Source: an uncultured Lachnospiraceae bacterium | GTDB taxonomy: Bacteria > Bacillota > Clostridia > Lachnospirales > Lachnospiraceae | DNA: 64,000 bases | NCBI GenBank assembly: GCA_910583615.1 | Contig: CAJTXP010000001.1 | Coordinates: 101,444-165,443 of the forward strand | Reading direction: 5' to 3' | Shown: piece by piece, positions 42,273 to 50,804 of the stretch | How the letters are laid out: each line of letters begins with the position of its first letter | Position numbering within the stretch: the first letter of the stretch is position 1 | The notes under the pieces: model-generated | What the model saw: the letters and a program-made list of their open reading frames with translations, nothing else | What the model was told of the DNA's origin: nothing | Databases searched by the model: none | Position numbers and translations under genes: made by a program

Positions 42273-43523
42273 ATGAAACAAAATAAGAAACAAAAACTGT
42301 TTACCAAAGATTTTACCCTGGTCGTCCTGGGTCAGATCATCTCGCTGTTCGGCAATGCCGCCATCCGTTTTGCCCTGCCCCTGTACCTGCTGAATCTGAC
42401 CGGCTCTTCCGCCCTCTACGGGACCGTGACCGCCTGCGCGTTTCTGCCTCCCATCCTTTTATCCCCCATGGGCGGCATGATCGCAGACCGGGTCAATAAG
42501 AGAAACGTCATGGTGGCGCTGGATTTCCTGACTGCCGCGCTGATTCTGACCTTCTCTCTGCTGATGGATACCTTCAGCCTCATTCCCCTTTTGACGGTCA
42601 CGCTGATGCTTTTGTACGGCATCGCCGGAGCCTATCAGCCCTCGGTACAGGCCAGCATCCCGGCTCTGGTGTGCCCGGAGCAGACCATGACGGCCAACTC
42701 TGTCATCAACACCGTCAATTCCTTTTCCTCGCTGACCGGTCCCGTGCTGGGCGGCCTGCTGTACAGCGCCTGGGGTCTTAAACCCGTACTGTGGGTCTGC
42801 ATGGTCTGTTTCTTCCTGTCGGCAGTCATGGAACTCTTTATCCACATTCCATTCCGGAAACAGGCCGCGGACGGCGGAATCTTAAAAACCGTCCGGAACG
42901 ATCTCTCCGAAAGCATCCGTTTTCTGCGGACAGAAAATCCGGTTATCCGGAAAGGAATGTTTGTGGTCTGTGGGATCAATCTGTTCCTGTCCGCCATGAT
43001 TCTTGTGGCGATGCCCTGGCTGATCACAGAAGTGCTGATGCTGCCTGCGGCCCTGGCCAACCGTCTGTATGGCTTCGCACAGGGAGTCATGGCAGCCGGC
43101 GGGCTGACCGGCGGGATCTGCGCCGGGATCTTCGCCCACCGGCTGGACGTCCGGAAATCCGCCGGGATTCTGACCGCCTGCGCCCTGTGCGTCTTTCCCA
43201 TGGGGATCTCGCTTCTCCTTACAGACTCCGGAATTCTGAATTATCTGGTGCTGACGGTCTGCTGCTTTTTTATCATGGTGTTTTCTACCATCTTCGCCGT
43301 GCAGATGATGACCTTCATTCAGACGGAAACTCCGCCTCACCTGACCGGGAAAGTGATCTCCGTCATCCTGACTGTCTCCATGTGCGCCCAGCCTCTGGGC
43401 AACGCCCTGTACGGCGTTCTCTTCGAGGCGGCCAGAGGGTATGAATCCGCGGTCGTTCTGTTTGCGGGTATGGTCTCTCTGCTGATCGCAGTGGGCGCGC
43501 GGAAGGTGTTTCGGTTTACATAA
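42273..43523 (+). CDS. MFS transporter, drug-efflux type
   Basis: 416 residues with twelve membrane segments. The loop-2/3 motif is GGMIADRVNKRNVMV. The start LFTKDFTLVVLGQIISLFGN is typical of the macrolide-efflux-like MFS branch. It probably exports a toxic compound under TetR control. Start ATG follows AAAAGGAGGACAT. Confidence 0.92.
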   Translation: MKQNKKQKLFTKDFTLVVLGQIISLFGNAAIRFALPLYLLNLTGSSALYGTVTACAFLPPILLSPMGGMIADRVNKRNVMVALDFLTAALILTFSLLMDTFSLIPLLTVTLMLLYGIAGAYQPSVQASIPALVCPEQTMTANSVINTVNSFSSLTGPVLGGLLYSAWGLKPVLWVCMVCFFLSAVMELFIHIPFRKQAADGGILKTVRNDLSESIRFLRTENPVIRKGMFVVCGINLFLSAMILVAMPWLITEVLMLPAALANRLYGFAQGVMAAGGLTGGICAGIFAHRLDVRKSAGILTACALCVFPMGISLLLTDSGILNYLVLTVCCFFIMVFSTIFAVQMMTFIQTETPPHLTGKVISVILTVSMCAQPLGNALYGVLFEAARGYESAVVLFAGMVSLLIAVGARKVFRFT

Positions 43524-43759
43524 TATTCCCGAGAGCTGCATTCATCTCCCCGTGACGCCGGAGCCGGCCACCTCCATGCCGGCCGGGGCACAGCGCAGCC
43601 ATCGACGCCGTACTGCTGCCTGTGAAGCTGCAGGGCTGTGACGAGGCAAGCATTTTCGCTTCTGGTACAAGATCCGGAAAGGTTTTCATCTCATCCAATA
43701 GCTGCGCGATCAGCTGGTTGATGGTGGCTGTGTTTTGTTCCATGGCAAAACGCCTCCCT

Positions 43760-43940
43760 TTAAGTCAATCCCAAAAGGCACCCGAAATCAGACATATTCT
43801 GCGGCCAATTCCGCAATGGTGTAGGCTTACTGGAACATTGGGAAAAGCATCGTTGAGCAGCAGGGCAAATCGGAACGTGCGGAATACGCGTCAGTTCTAT
43901 TTGACGTTTCCGAATTGCTACGCACTGCGTAGCAATTTAG
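43760..43940 (+). pseudogene. DUF1016 (YhcG-type nuclease) N-terminal remnant A
   Basis: Reading the plus strand gives TYSAANSAMV, a TAG at 43822, then AYWNIGKSIVEQQGKSERAE. After a frame change at about 43888 it continues RQFYLTFPNCYALRSNL. These are consecutive landmarks of the DUF1016 N-terminal domain with a nonsense codon, an internal deletion and a frameshift. It ends where the hsdR fragment begins. DUF1016 proteins are PD-(D/E)XK-related and sit near restriction systems. Confidence 0.7.
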
Positions 43941-44395
43941 TAAGTCGATTGCTCCTCGGCTACCATTTGCAGTTCCTGTTGTGGCTCAAGGTTATAAACA
44001 ACGGATTTATGTTCCTGTGATGGCGCTTCATAAGGTTTTCCTTCTTTATTGTACGTAAGATGAAATACAAGGTCGGAAAGCCACTTCTTGAACGAGGGAT
44101 TATCCTGAAACTGTTTGAACAGTTCCATATTATCAGCCATGATAGCGAAAATGACCTGTTGCAAAACCCGTTCACTTTCAAGCCTTGCACTCTGTTCATC
44201 AGAGTTCTTCATAGCATTCCGATATTTCTCATCCCTGGAAACCATAGCGGGTATTTCAAGAATCTGTCTGCGCACATTATCCGCATCATTCCAGTTGATA
44301 TTGCCAAACATATCGTTAAAGTCGGACAGAATAACGGAAAGCAAATCCATCTCCGGCTCGATCATGTGACCGACCTTGCCGGATGGAACCGGCGC
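43937..44395 (-). pseudogene. hsdR: Type I restriction subunit R, C-terminal fragment
   Basis: About 150 residues of the HsdR C-terminal helical domain. They begin at EMDLLSVILSDFNDMFGNIN, run through FKQFQDNPSFKKWLSDLVFH, and end with the native-looking tail VAEEQSTY-stop. The nuclease, helicase and most of the protein are absent. It lies on the same strand as the hsdM stump at 56342 and downstream of it, as hsdR follows hsdM in many type I operons. Confidence 0.85.
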
Positions 44396-44569
44396 AACCT
44401 CGGCAAGGGCTTTTCTGTGCGAACCTTGCAGCAGATGAAAAAATTTTATGTGATGTTTCCAAATACGAACGCACTGCGTTCGCAATTGACCTGGACGCAC
44501 TACCGCCTTCTGCTGTCAAACCTGTGCGTATTCAACAATATGAGCGCATCAGAATTCATTGCATTATAA
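44396..44569 (+). pseudogene. DUF1016 (YhcG-type) remnant B
   Basis: Plus-strand frame NLGKGFSVRTLQQMKKFYVM then FPNTNALRSQLTWTHYRLLL is the core of the DUF1016 N-terminal domain from a second, different gene. It breaks after RLLLS and runs to a stop at 44569 with unrelated residues. Both ends of the original gene are missing. The next 265 bases to 44834 are AT-rich and hold nothing I can name. Confidence 0.72.
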
Positions 44570-44834
44570 AGGCAATTCAATTCTGATTCATATTCTTCCA
44601 TTAATAATTTAAACTGTGAATTGGATACTTTTTTTGAATCAGAAATCTGTCCGACTGTTATTTTTTCAATATTCCTAATTTGGATAAATTGGTAAGTTCA
44701 TAAAATGACATTTCATTTATATAAACGGCACTAAATTTTTGCCCTCATAGAGCCTTGTCCCATGTGCCGTTTATCATATTTTTCTGGCAATATATAATCA
44801 CAAGATATATAGTTCATTACTTTCGGTACGTACC

Positions 44835-45197
44835 TTAATATATATCCCGTTTCTCCAATTCTAGTATTCGTATTCCTCTCTCATCCTCTATCATATCATT
44901 TAGCTCCGAACGGTAATATTGAGCATATTGTAATTGGCGGCTAAAAAATTTTGTATCAACTTCGATACTATCAGTTAATGATGAAGAGTTCTTCACATAT
45001 TCATTTATTTTCTCTTTCGAGGCATAATAATCGTAACATTTTTCGATTCCCTCATAAATTGTAAAATCTATTACATCATCAATTGTGATAAATTCATTAT
45101 CAAAATCATTAAAATAAGGACACCCTACTTTTAGAAAACCATAAAAAAATACCCTCAATGCTTCAATCTGAGTTTCAATTTTCTCTTCAAAATTCAT
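44835..45197 (-). CDS. Hypothetical 120-residue protein
   Basis: ATG at 45197 (MNFEEKIETQIEAL) behind GGAGAAGAGAT. Acidic and rich in Tyr/Phe, with no recognised motif. It follows the SMC-like gene on the same strand after 170 bases and shares its AT-rich composition, so it may be a third component of that system or an unrelated island gene. The frame remains open upstream to 45308 without a good start. Confidence 0.5.
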   Translation of the reverse strand: MNFEEKIETQIEALRVFFYGFLKVGCPYFNDFDNEFITIDDVIDFTIYEGIEKCYDYYASKEKINEYVKNSSSLTDSIEVDTKFFSRQLQYAQYYRSELNDMIEDERGIRILELEKRDIY

Positions 45198-45367
45198 ATC
45201 TCTTCTCCATTCGGGAATGCTTTTAATTCTATGTGGCAATAAGAAATCTACGAATACGGTTTCTCTGGCACGAAAGTCCGTTCGTGGTGCTCTGGTACAA
45301 ACAGACAAAATTTACTACTGGATTTTTCTAGCGGAAGCAGGTTAACAGCTATTTTGCAAAGCCAAAC

Positions 45368-46828
45368 TCACGCTTCAACCATCGTGTCAATCAATCTGTC
45401 TTTGATTTCAACCGAGAGCGCATTTTCAAAATTATAGGTAAAAATTGACGCAATGATTATCTGGTGGTCAGAAAAATCCCTCTTAAGAATATCCATCATC
45501 AATGCAATATTATTCTGATCAACTTCTTTTCCACTTGGCGAGTCAAGCAAAATCGGGAGCTTAATATTTAAAGCCTTTTCAAGGGCAGTAATATATGCCA
45601 AACGAAAAGCAAAAGCTGTTTTGTGAAGCAAAGCACCCGACAGCTCTTTCAAATTAGAAGTGAACAAATATGTGCGAGGAATGCTTTCTGTATCGCCAAT
45701 CCCAAGCTCCGTCCCATATGCAATAATACTGTCAGAAACTTCTTTGACAACTGAGTTATCAATCCTTGTAGCCCTGCTTAGTTCATCCTGCAAAGCCTTA
45801 ATCTGCTTTTCAAGACGGTCAAGCTCGGATTTTATAACCTTAGGATTCAGTGGCATTCGTAAAATCTTTCTATCAAATATTTCTAATTGGCTTGCTGATT
45901 GGAAAAAAGCCAGTTGTTCGTATTCTGAATCTTTTTCCTTTTCGAGACGTTCTATTTTCGCACTGACAGCAGCATATTCATGTGAAACCATTTTTCGCTT
46001 TGTAATAAGCAATTCGATGGAATCATTAAGCCCAACAATATTCTCTTCTTTTACAGGGAACACTGTGCCTTCTGGGGATTGCACCAGAAGTTTCATGTCA
46101 GAAATGAATTTTCTAAATTTGTTATTTTCTGATAATGTTCCGTCAATGCGTTTCAATTCTTTTTTAATCTGGCTCTGTTGAAGCAATAAGCTACTCATTT
46201 CTGCATCTACGGTATCCTCGTATGAATCCGTAGCAACAGAAGCGGAGTCAACTTCTAATGATGCCCGATACTGGGCAACGCTGGACATCTGTTTGTATTT
46301 TTCTTTTTCACGCTGTAGCAGTGCAATTTTTTTAATTAGTTCCGTACAATCACGCCCGGACAAGCCACGGATTAATTCTTCAATATTAAATCCGATGCTG
46401 CCGATTACTTTGCCTCTATTTAACAGAGTCCATCCTTTTTCCTGATCAACATAAAATGCACCGAGGAGATTGGAAAGAATATCCCTATTGTCAGTACCAA
46501 AAAGTTTAGAATGCAACTCTTGTTGCTGTTCGGGCAGAACATAGGTATTTTCAGAATTGCCATTTTTCAGCACAATAGAGGACGCATCATTTCGACAAAG
46601 AGAAACAATGCCCAATTTTTCACACTCTACAGTGATAATTACTTCACAGTTTTGAAATTTTATTCTTTTCGTGTTAGGAACATTGTAACCTAATCCATAC
46701 AACATAAATCGGAGTAGAGTCGTTTTTCCACAACTATTGTTCTTGCTGTGGATAAAGGTAACAGTTGGGCTAAACTCGATTTTTCTTTCAAAGAGGCCTT
46801 CCTTAAGATATACGGATTTTATAATCAT
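45368..46828 (-). CDS. SMC/RecN-like ATPase with coiled coil, defence-associated
   Basis: 486 residues. The N-terminal P-loop HSKNNSCGKTTLLRFMLYGL (about 27-46) has Ser in place of the usual first glycine. A long charged coiled-coil region spans about 160-370. The C-terminal Walker B region is LPILLDSPSGKEVD, followed by IIIASIFTYNF. This is the layout of short SMC-like ATPases in Lamassu (LmuB) and ABC-3C defence systems. Its start overlaps the stop of the nuclease-like gene (ATGA), so the two are one translational unit. A sensor role for foreign DNA is inference from these families. Confidence 0.82.
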   Translation of the reverse strand: MIIKSVYLKEGLFERKIEFSPTVTFIHSKNNSCGKTTLLRFMLYGLGYNVPNTKRIKFQNCEVIITVECEKLGIVSLCRNDASSIVLKNGNSENTYVLPEQQQELHSKLFGTDNRDILSNLLGAFYVDQEKGWTLLNRGKVIGSIGFNIEELIRGLSGRDCTELIKKIALLQREKEKYKQMSSVAQYRASLEVDSASVATDSYEDTVDAEMSSLLLQQSQIKKELKRIDGTLSENNKFRKFISDMKLLVQSPEGTVFPVKEENIVGLNDSIELLITKRKMVSHEYAAVSAKIERLEKEKDSEYEQLAFFQSASQLEIFDRKILRMPLNPKVIKSELDRLEKQIKALQDELSRATRIDNSVVKEVSDSIIAYGTELGIGDTESIPRTYLFTSNLKELSGALLHKTAFAFRLAYITALEKALNIKLPILLDSPSGKEVDQNNIALMMDILKRDFSDHQIIIASIFTYNFENALSVEIKDRLIDTMVEA

Positions 46829-47835
46829 AAATTGACCTCCCTTTTAATTTTATCGATTGACAGGCGGTTGCGAACGATGCTATAAAGTATAACTTGAATC
46901 AATCCTTGCTTGGTTTCATCATCAATGTCTGTTGTTTCAAAATCAGATAAATAATCACTCCATTTATTCATGGCAAAATCCAAGCATTTTTCCCTTGGCT
47001 TTTTCCCCGGCGATTGATAGTCATTATAATCGTAGAGAACCTTGATAAAGAAGTCACATCGTTCGCAGCATGAATCGATAATATCACGATAACGATGTAC
47101 GATTTCATCATATGTACTTGAGTCAAATTCTTCTTGCAAATCTTCATCGCATCTTTCAATATCGGTGGCAATCACTATAATCGGCCAGATAACATCCTTT
47201 TTGCCCAGAACAATTGATGCGTCTTTTTTACTGCCATTTTTAAATATATCCTCATGCCAAGTGGTCATCAATTTTTTGCCCAGCCCAGGTATATTCAAAT
47301 TCATACTGCCAATAAAATCATCAATCTTGTTTTTAACAACCTTATATCGCTCATCTTCATCATCAGTCTCAAATGGCAGAACCTGAATCATGAATTTGTC
47401 TGTATTCAAGGGTTGTGATAGTTTGGCAAGGTATCCTGATATAATACTTTTTGATGAATCCGGCAAAGAATCGAAAGAGCGGTGGGCATCACCATAAAAA
47501 ACACTTCTGGAATCTTTGTCATTGAGCGGATTGGGGGAATTAGTAATTAATATCAGCTTTTCCACCAAAGTATTATGAGAAGCCTCGGACAGTGTTGTCA
47601 GTGTCTTTTTCAGGTTTTCTCTTACATGACTAAAGTCGGAACTGCTTTTTTCAATGGCTTTTGCCTGAGCAAGAATGTAACCGCCACCATTCAATTTAAG
47701 CTCGATATCCTCATAATTACCTTCTAAACGCAATGCCTCCAAATCCCTTATATTTTCAATCATAAGGACAATGGCGGCGTTCACTTGAAAATCAAATCCA
47801 AATATCACGGCATCTGCTCTTCTACTTCTCGGCAT
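46825..47835 (-). CDS. Cap4/DUF4297-like nuclease, effector partner of the SMC-like ATPase
   Basis: 336 residues from ATG at 47835 behind TTGGAGGTGAATCAGAT. The N-terminus FGFDFQVNAAIVLMIENI, then LEGNYEDIEL and YILAQAKA, gives the PD-(D/E)XK pattern of Cap4/DUF4297-type nucleases: acidic residues near 38-45 and Q57-x-K59. The C-terminal 150 residues are not recognised. It follows the Res gene by 71 bases and overlaps the SMC gene by four. By analogy it would degrade DNA when the ATPase senses infection. Confidence 0.75.
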   Translation of the reverse strand: MPRSRRADAVIFGFDFQVNAAIVLMIENIRDLEALRLEGNYEDIELKLNGGGYILAQAKAIEKSSSDFSHVRENLKKTLTTLSEASHNTLVEKLILITNSPNPLNDKDSRSVFYGDAHRSFDSLPDSSKSIISGYLAKLSQPLNTDKFMIQVLPFETDDEDERYKVVKNKIDDFIGSMNLNIPGLGKKLMTTWHEDIFKNGSKKDASIVLGKKDVIWPIIVIATDIERCDEDLQEEFDSSTYDEIVHRYRDIIDSCCERCDFFIKVLYDYNDYQSPGKKPREKCLDFAMNKWSDYLSDFETTDIDDETKQGLIQVILYSIVRNRLSIDKIKREVNL

Positions 47836-47906
47836 ATCTGATTCACCTCCAATCGAACACAGCAACCCGCAGACAAACTGTGGATTGCCGTATTCGTATC
47901 ATCTTT

Positions 47907-50804
47907 TCATTCTTCAAACTGCAATTCAATCTGCTTGTTGTCAGAACGGTTGCTAATGAGATAGTCAAAACTCGAATTCAGCCTAACATCATCGTGGGAA
48001 ATGAGAGCATAATCCCACGGCTTCCCATCGTGTTCGCTATTCCATGCGGATACCGCACGACAATAAACAAGAGCAGCATGGGCTTTTTCCAGAACTGGTT
48101 GGTTATTCAATTCATTGCTGGCTTTTGTTTCAACCATAAAAATGCCTTGTTCCGTTTCAACGATAAAGTCCGGCTCATAGCGGCTGATACCGCCGGGACC
48201 ATAGTAAATGTTAAATTGCTTCGGTGACGGCCGCATCCATTTCTGAACTGCAGGGTCATTTTCCAATACAATAGCAAAGCGGCGTTCCGTGTCACTGTCA
48301 AATTTATAAAGCGTATGACAAGCCTTTTTGAAGCCTTTAAACACTTTGGATCGAACTTCTCCTGCAGGAACATTGGCACGGAGGTCATAAATCTCATCCG
48401 ACTTGATTTTACCGCCATACCCGGTTTCAATACGAGAAAAAGGACGCATCTCTGTTGCACGATATTTTACTTCATTTGTGTAAAAATGCTCCATCATTTG
48501 CGAGTAAATGACATCCGCAATGGTAGATTGTCTCTGATACATCACCTCAACCGCATCTTCCTCGGAAAGATAGGTAAGGAAATGTGTTTTTGCCTCGCCC
48601 ACCAGAGAATACAGTAAATCAGCGCATGATGAGTAATCCACATTGTCATGGACAACAATGTGCCGTACAATTTCATTTTCAGGCGAATCTACCCTCTGTA
48701 CTGCAGCAAAATCAGGGTTCTGTTCAAAAGTTGCGCCGCCTTCTTTCAGCTCCGTTCCGATCATCACCTTGCCGGATGGATGCCAGTTCATTCTTGCGGT
48801 ATCCAGCTGGAAATCAGTAAAGCCCTGTTTCACCTCTTTAAAAGGCTGTACGACTGCCTGTGGAATCGGAATTACGCTGTCGGTCAAAACCTGTACGCAG
48901 GTGTCAATGGCTTTTTCCACGGCAGCGGCAACCGCTTCTCTTTGCAAATTCATTTGCGAAAACTGCCGCATTGTTTCAGAAATAACACTGTCCTGTATCA
49001 ATTTTCGTGTTGTGGGATCTTTCACCGCATCAAAAGTTTTCACCTGACGATTCAGTTCCGTAACACTGCGAGAGGTAAATGACGCAACGAATTTTGCGAC
49101 TTCTTTTGTCTGTTCCTCCACAACCACTTCTTCAGTTTCCGGCACATCATAATGAGAGCTTTCCCGTATGGTAAAGGCAAGCTGCTCCGCAAAACTATAG
49201 TCAGATGTCAACGCATCGTAGGTGCTTGGCATCTCCACAGTTTCATGAGGACCTTCCGCTTCACTTTCCGATTCTTCGATATAGTAAACCTTACGCACAA
49301 GCGAATCCGGGGCATTTGCCAGATTTACGATGGCTTCATATTTATCATGGCTTACAATGGAAAGGCGGTCAACTTCATCGACTCTCGTGCGTTCCCCATA
49401 AGGCAGCCGCAGACCACGGCCTATTGTCTGTTCTGTCAGTGTATCCGATGCCGAAGCGCGAAGGGGAATAATCGTATACAGATTAGTGACATCCCATCCT
49501 TCTTTTAGCATATTGACATGGATGACGATTTCAATTTTGTTTTCTGGCTTTTCCAGCGAAAGTAGCAGCTCGATGTTCTCGTCCTTTTCCGTTTTCCCTT
49601 GGGAAGAGTTAATCTCTATCACCTTATCCGCATAGTAGCCGCCAAAGAAATCATTAGACTTGATATAAGCCATAATTTCTTTGGAGTGGTCTGTATCCCG
49701 CGCAACAACCAAAACAAACGGCTTCACAATAGTTTTACCGAAGGTACGCGCATATACCTCCAGACGGCTCTTGGTGTCCTCGTGCAGGCGCAAACCGTCA
49801 TTCAGCTTTTCGTGGTCGAGCTGTTCCGGCGTGTATTCCTCCGGGCGGAAGTCTTTATGCGTAAATACCGCAGGGACTTTCACATACATCCCATCGTTCA
49901 GAGCATGGGCAAGGGAATACTCATATATCACATTTTTGAACAGAATTTTCCGTGAGCCTTTCTGTATCTGCGGCGTAGCAGTCAATTCCACACCGAGCAG
50001 CGGACGCAGTTCGTTGATGACATCGAAGCTTTTATCTGCATGATAGTGGTGGCTTTCATCCATAAAAATACATAAATCCGGCAGCGACTGCAAATAGGCA
50101 AAGTAGGACTCGCCCAGAACCTCGCTTAACCGTTTGATTCGAGCAGGTGTACCCTCCTTAGTTTTGCTGTCGGAGTTCAGCTTTGCAATATTGAAAATGT
50201 TAATGACAATATCATTGACACCAAAAGTTCCCTGGCGAAAATCAGCATAGTTTTCCCCATTGATAATACGCGGCGGATCGACAAACAAATCCAGTCCTCT
50301 GAATACATACTTGGGGTTGGAGGTATTTCCAAGATCATCCTTCAATTTCCGGTAAATCGTCAGGTTCGGTGCCATGACAAAGAAATTCTTGATTCCTTTC
50401 TCGTAGCGCAAGTATGCGATGCATGCACCCATCAACCTGGTTTTCCCAATCCCCGTTGCAAGAGCAAAGCACACCGAAGGAAAATCCCGTTCAAAAGAAG
50501 TAAGTGTTTTAAAATGTTCCTGCAGGTTGGCAAGATCATCTTTATAGAAATCCGCCGCGATTTCCGCCGCTTTGACTCGGAGGAATTTCTCTTTCTTTTC
50601 CCAGGTCGGCTGGGCGTTGTATTCATCCGCATAGTCCTCAATAATCTGCTGATCCGTGGTAGGATTTTTCCTCATGCTGAGGATGTCACACAGGCGGGCG
50701 AAAAACTCCAGACTTTCCTCCTGCGGCTTGCGAAGCGCCATCACGTTATAGAGATACTTGGAATGATAGCTGTAAAATCTATCGGTATAGGGTTCTTTAA
50801 GCAT
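47907..50804 (-). CDS. Type III restriction-type helicase/nuclease (Res)
   Basis: 965 residues from ATG at 50804 behind GGAGGACTGCGAAG; it overlaps the end of the methyltransferase gene by eight bases. Helicase motifs are FALATGIGKTRLMGA (about 113-127) and CIFMDESHHYH (about 250), with TIGRGLRLPYGER in motif VI. The C-terminal PD-(D/E)XK nuclease is YEPDFIVETEQGIFMVETKA (about 880). With the adjacent Mod it forms a type III-like restriction enzyme. Confidence 0.9.
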   Translation of the reverse strand: MLKEPYTDRFYSYHSKYLYNVMALRKPQEESLEFFARLCDILSMRKNPTTDQQIIEDYADEYNAQPTWEKKEKFLRVKAAEIAADFYKDDLANLQEHFKTLTSFERDFPSVCFALATGIGKTRLMGACIAYLRYEKGIKNFFVMAPNLTIYRKLKDDLGNTSNPKYVFRGLDLFVDPPRIINGENYADFRQGTFGVNDIVINIFNIAKLNSDSKTKEGTPARIKRLSEVLGESYFAYLQSLPDLCIFMDESHHYHADKSFDVINELRPLLGVELTATPQIQKGSRKILFKNVIYEYSLAHALNDGMYVKVPAVFTHKDFRPEEYTPEQLDHEKLNDGLRLHEDTKSRLEVYARTFGKTIVKPFVLVVARDTDHSKEIMAYIKSNDFFGGYYADKVIEINSSQGKTEKDENIELLLSLEKPENKIEIVIHVNMLKEGWDVTNLYTIIPLRASASDTLTEQTIGRGLRLPYGERTRVDEVDRLSIVSHDKYEAIVNLANAPDSLVRKVYYIEESESEAEGPHETVEMPSTYDALTSDYSFAEQLAFTIRESSHYDVPETEEVVVEEQTKEVAKFVASFTSRSVTELNRQVKTFDAVKDPTTRKLIQDSVISETMRQFSQMNLQREAVAAAVEKAIDTCVQVLTDSVIPIPQAVVQPFKEVKQGFTDFQLDTARMNWHPSGKVMIGTELKEGGATFEQNPDFAAVQRVDSPENEIVRHIVVHDNVDYSSCADLLYSLVGEAKTHFLTYLSEEDAVEVMYQRQSTIADVIYSQMMEHFYTNEVKYRATEMRPFSRIETGYGGKIKSDEIYDLRANVPAGEVRSKVFKGFKKACHTLYKFDSDTERRFAIVLENDPAVQKWMRPSPKQFNIYYGPGGISRYEPDFIVETEQGIFMVETKASNELNNQPVLEKAHAALVYCRAVSAWNSEHDGKPWDYALISHDDVRLNSSFDYLISNRSDNKQIELQFEE

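Noticed and set aside
43516..43743. 75-codon minus-strand frame starting MEQNTATINQLIAQLLDEM
   Set aside because: The first 20 residues look somewhat like a recombinase start, but the rest is low-quality sequence; too weak to call a gene.
43760..44569. One DUF1016 gene interrupted by the hsdR fragment
   Set aside because: Fragments A and B both contain the QFYLTFPN/KFYVMFPN core, so they overlap in content and must come from two genes.
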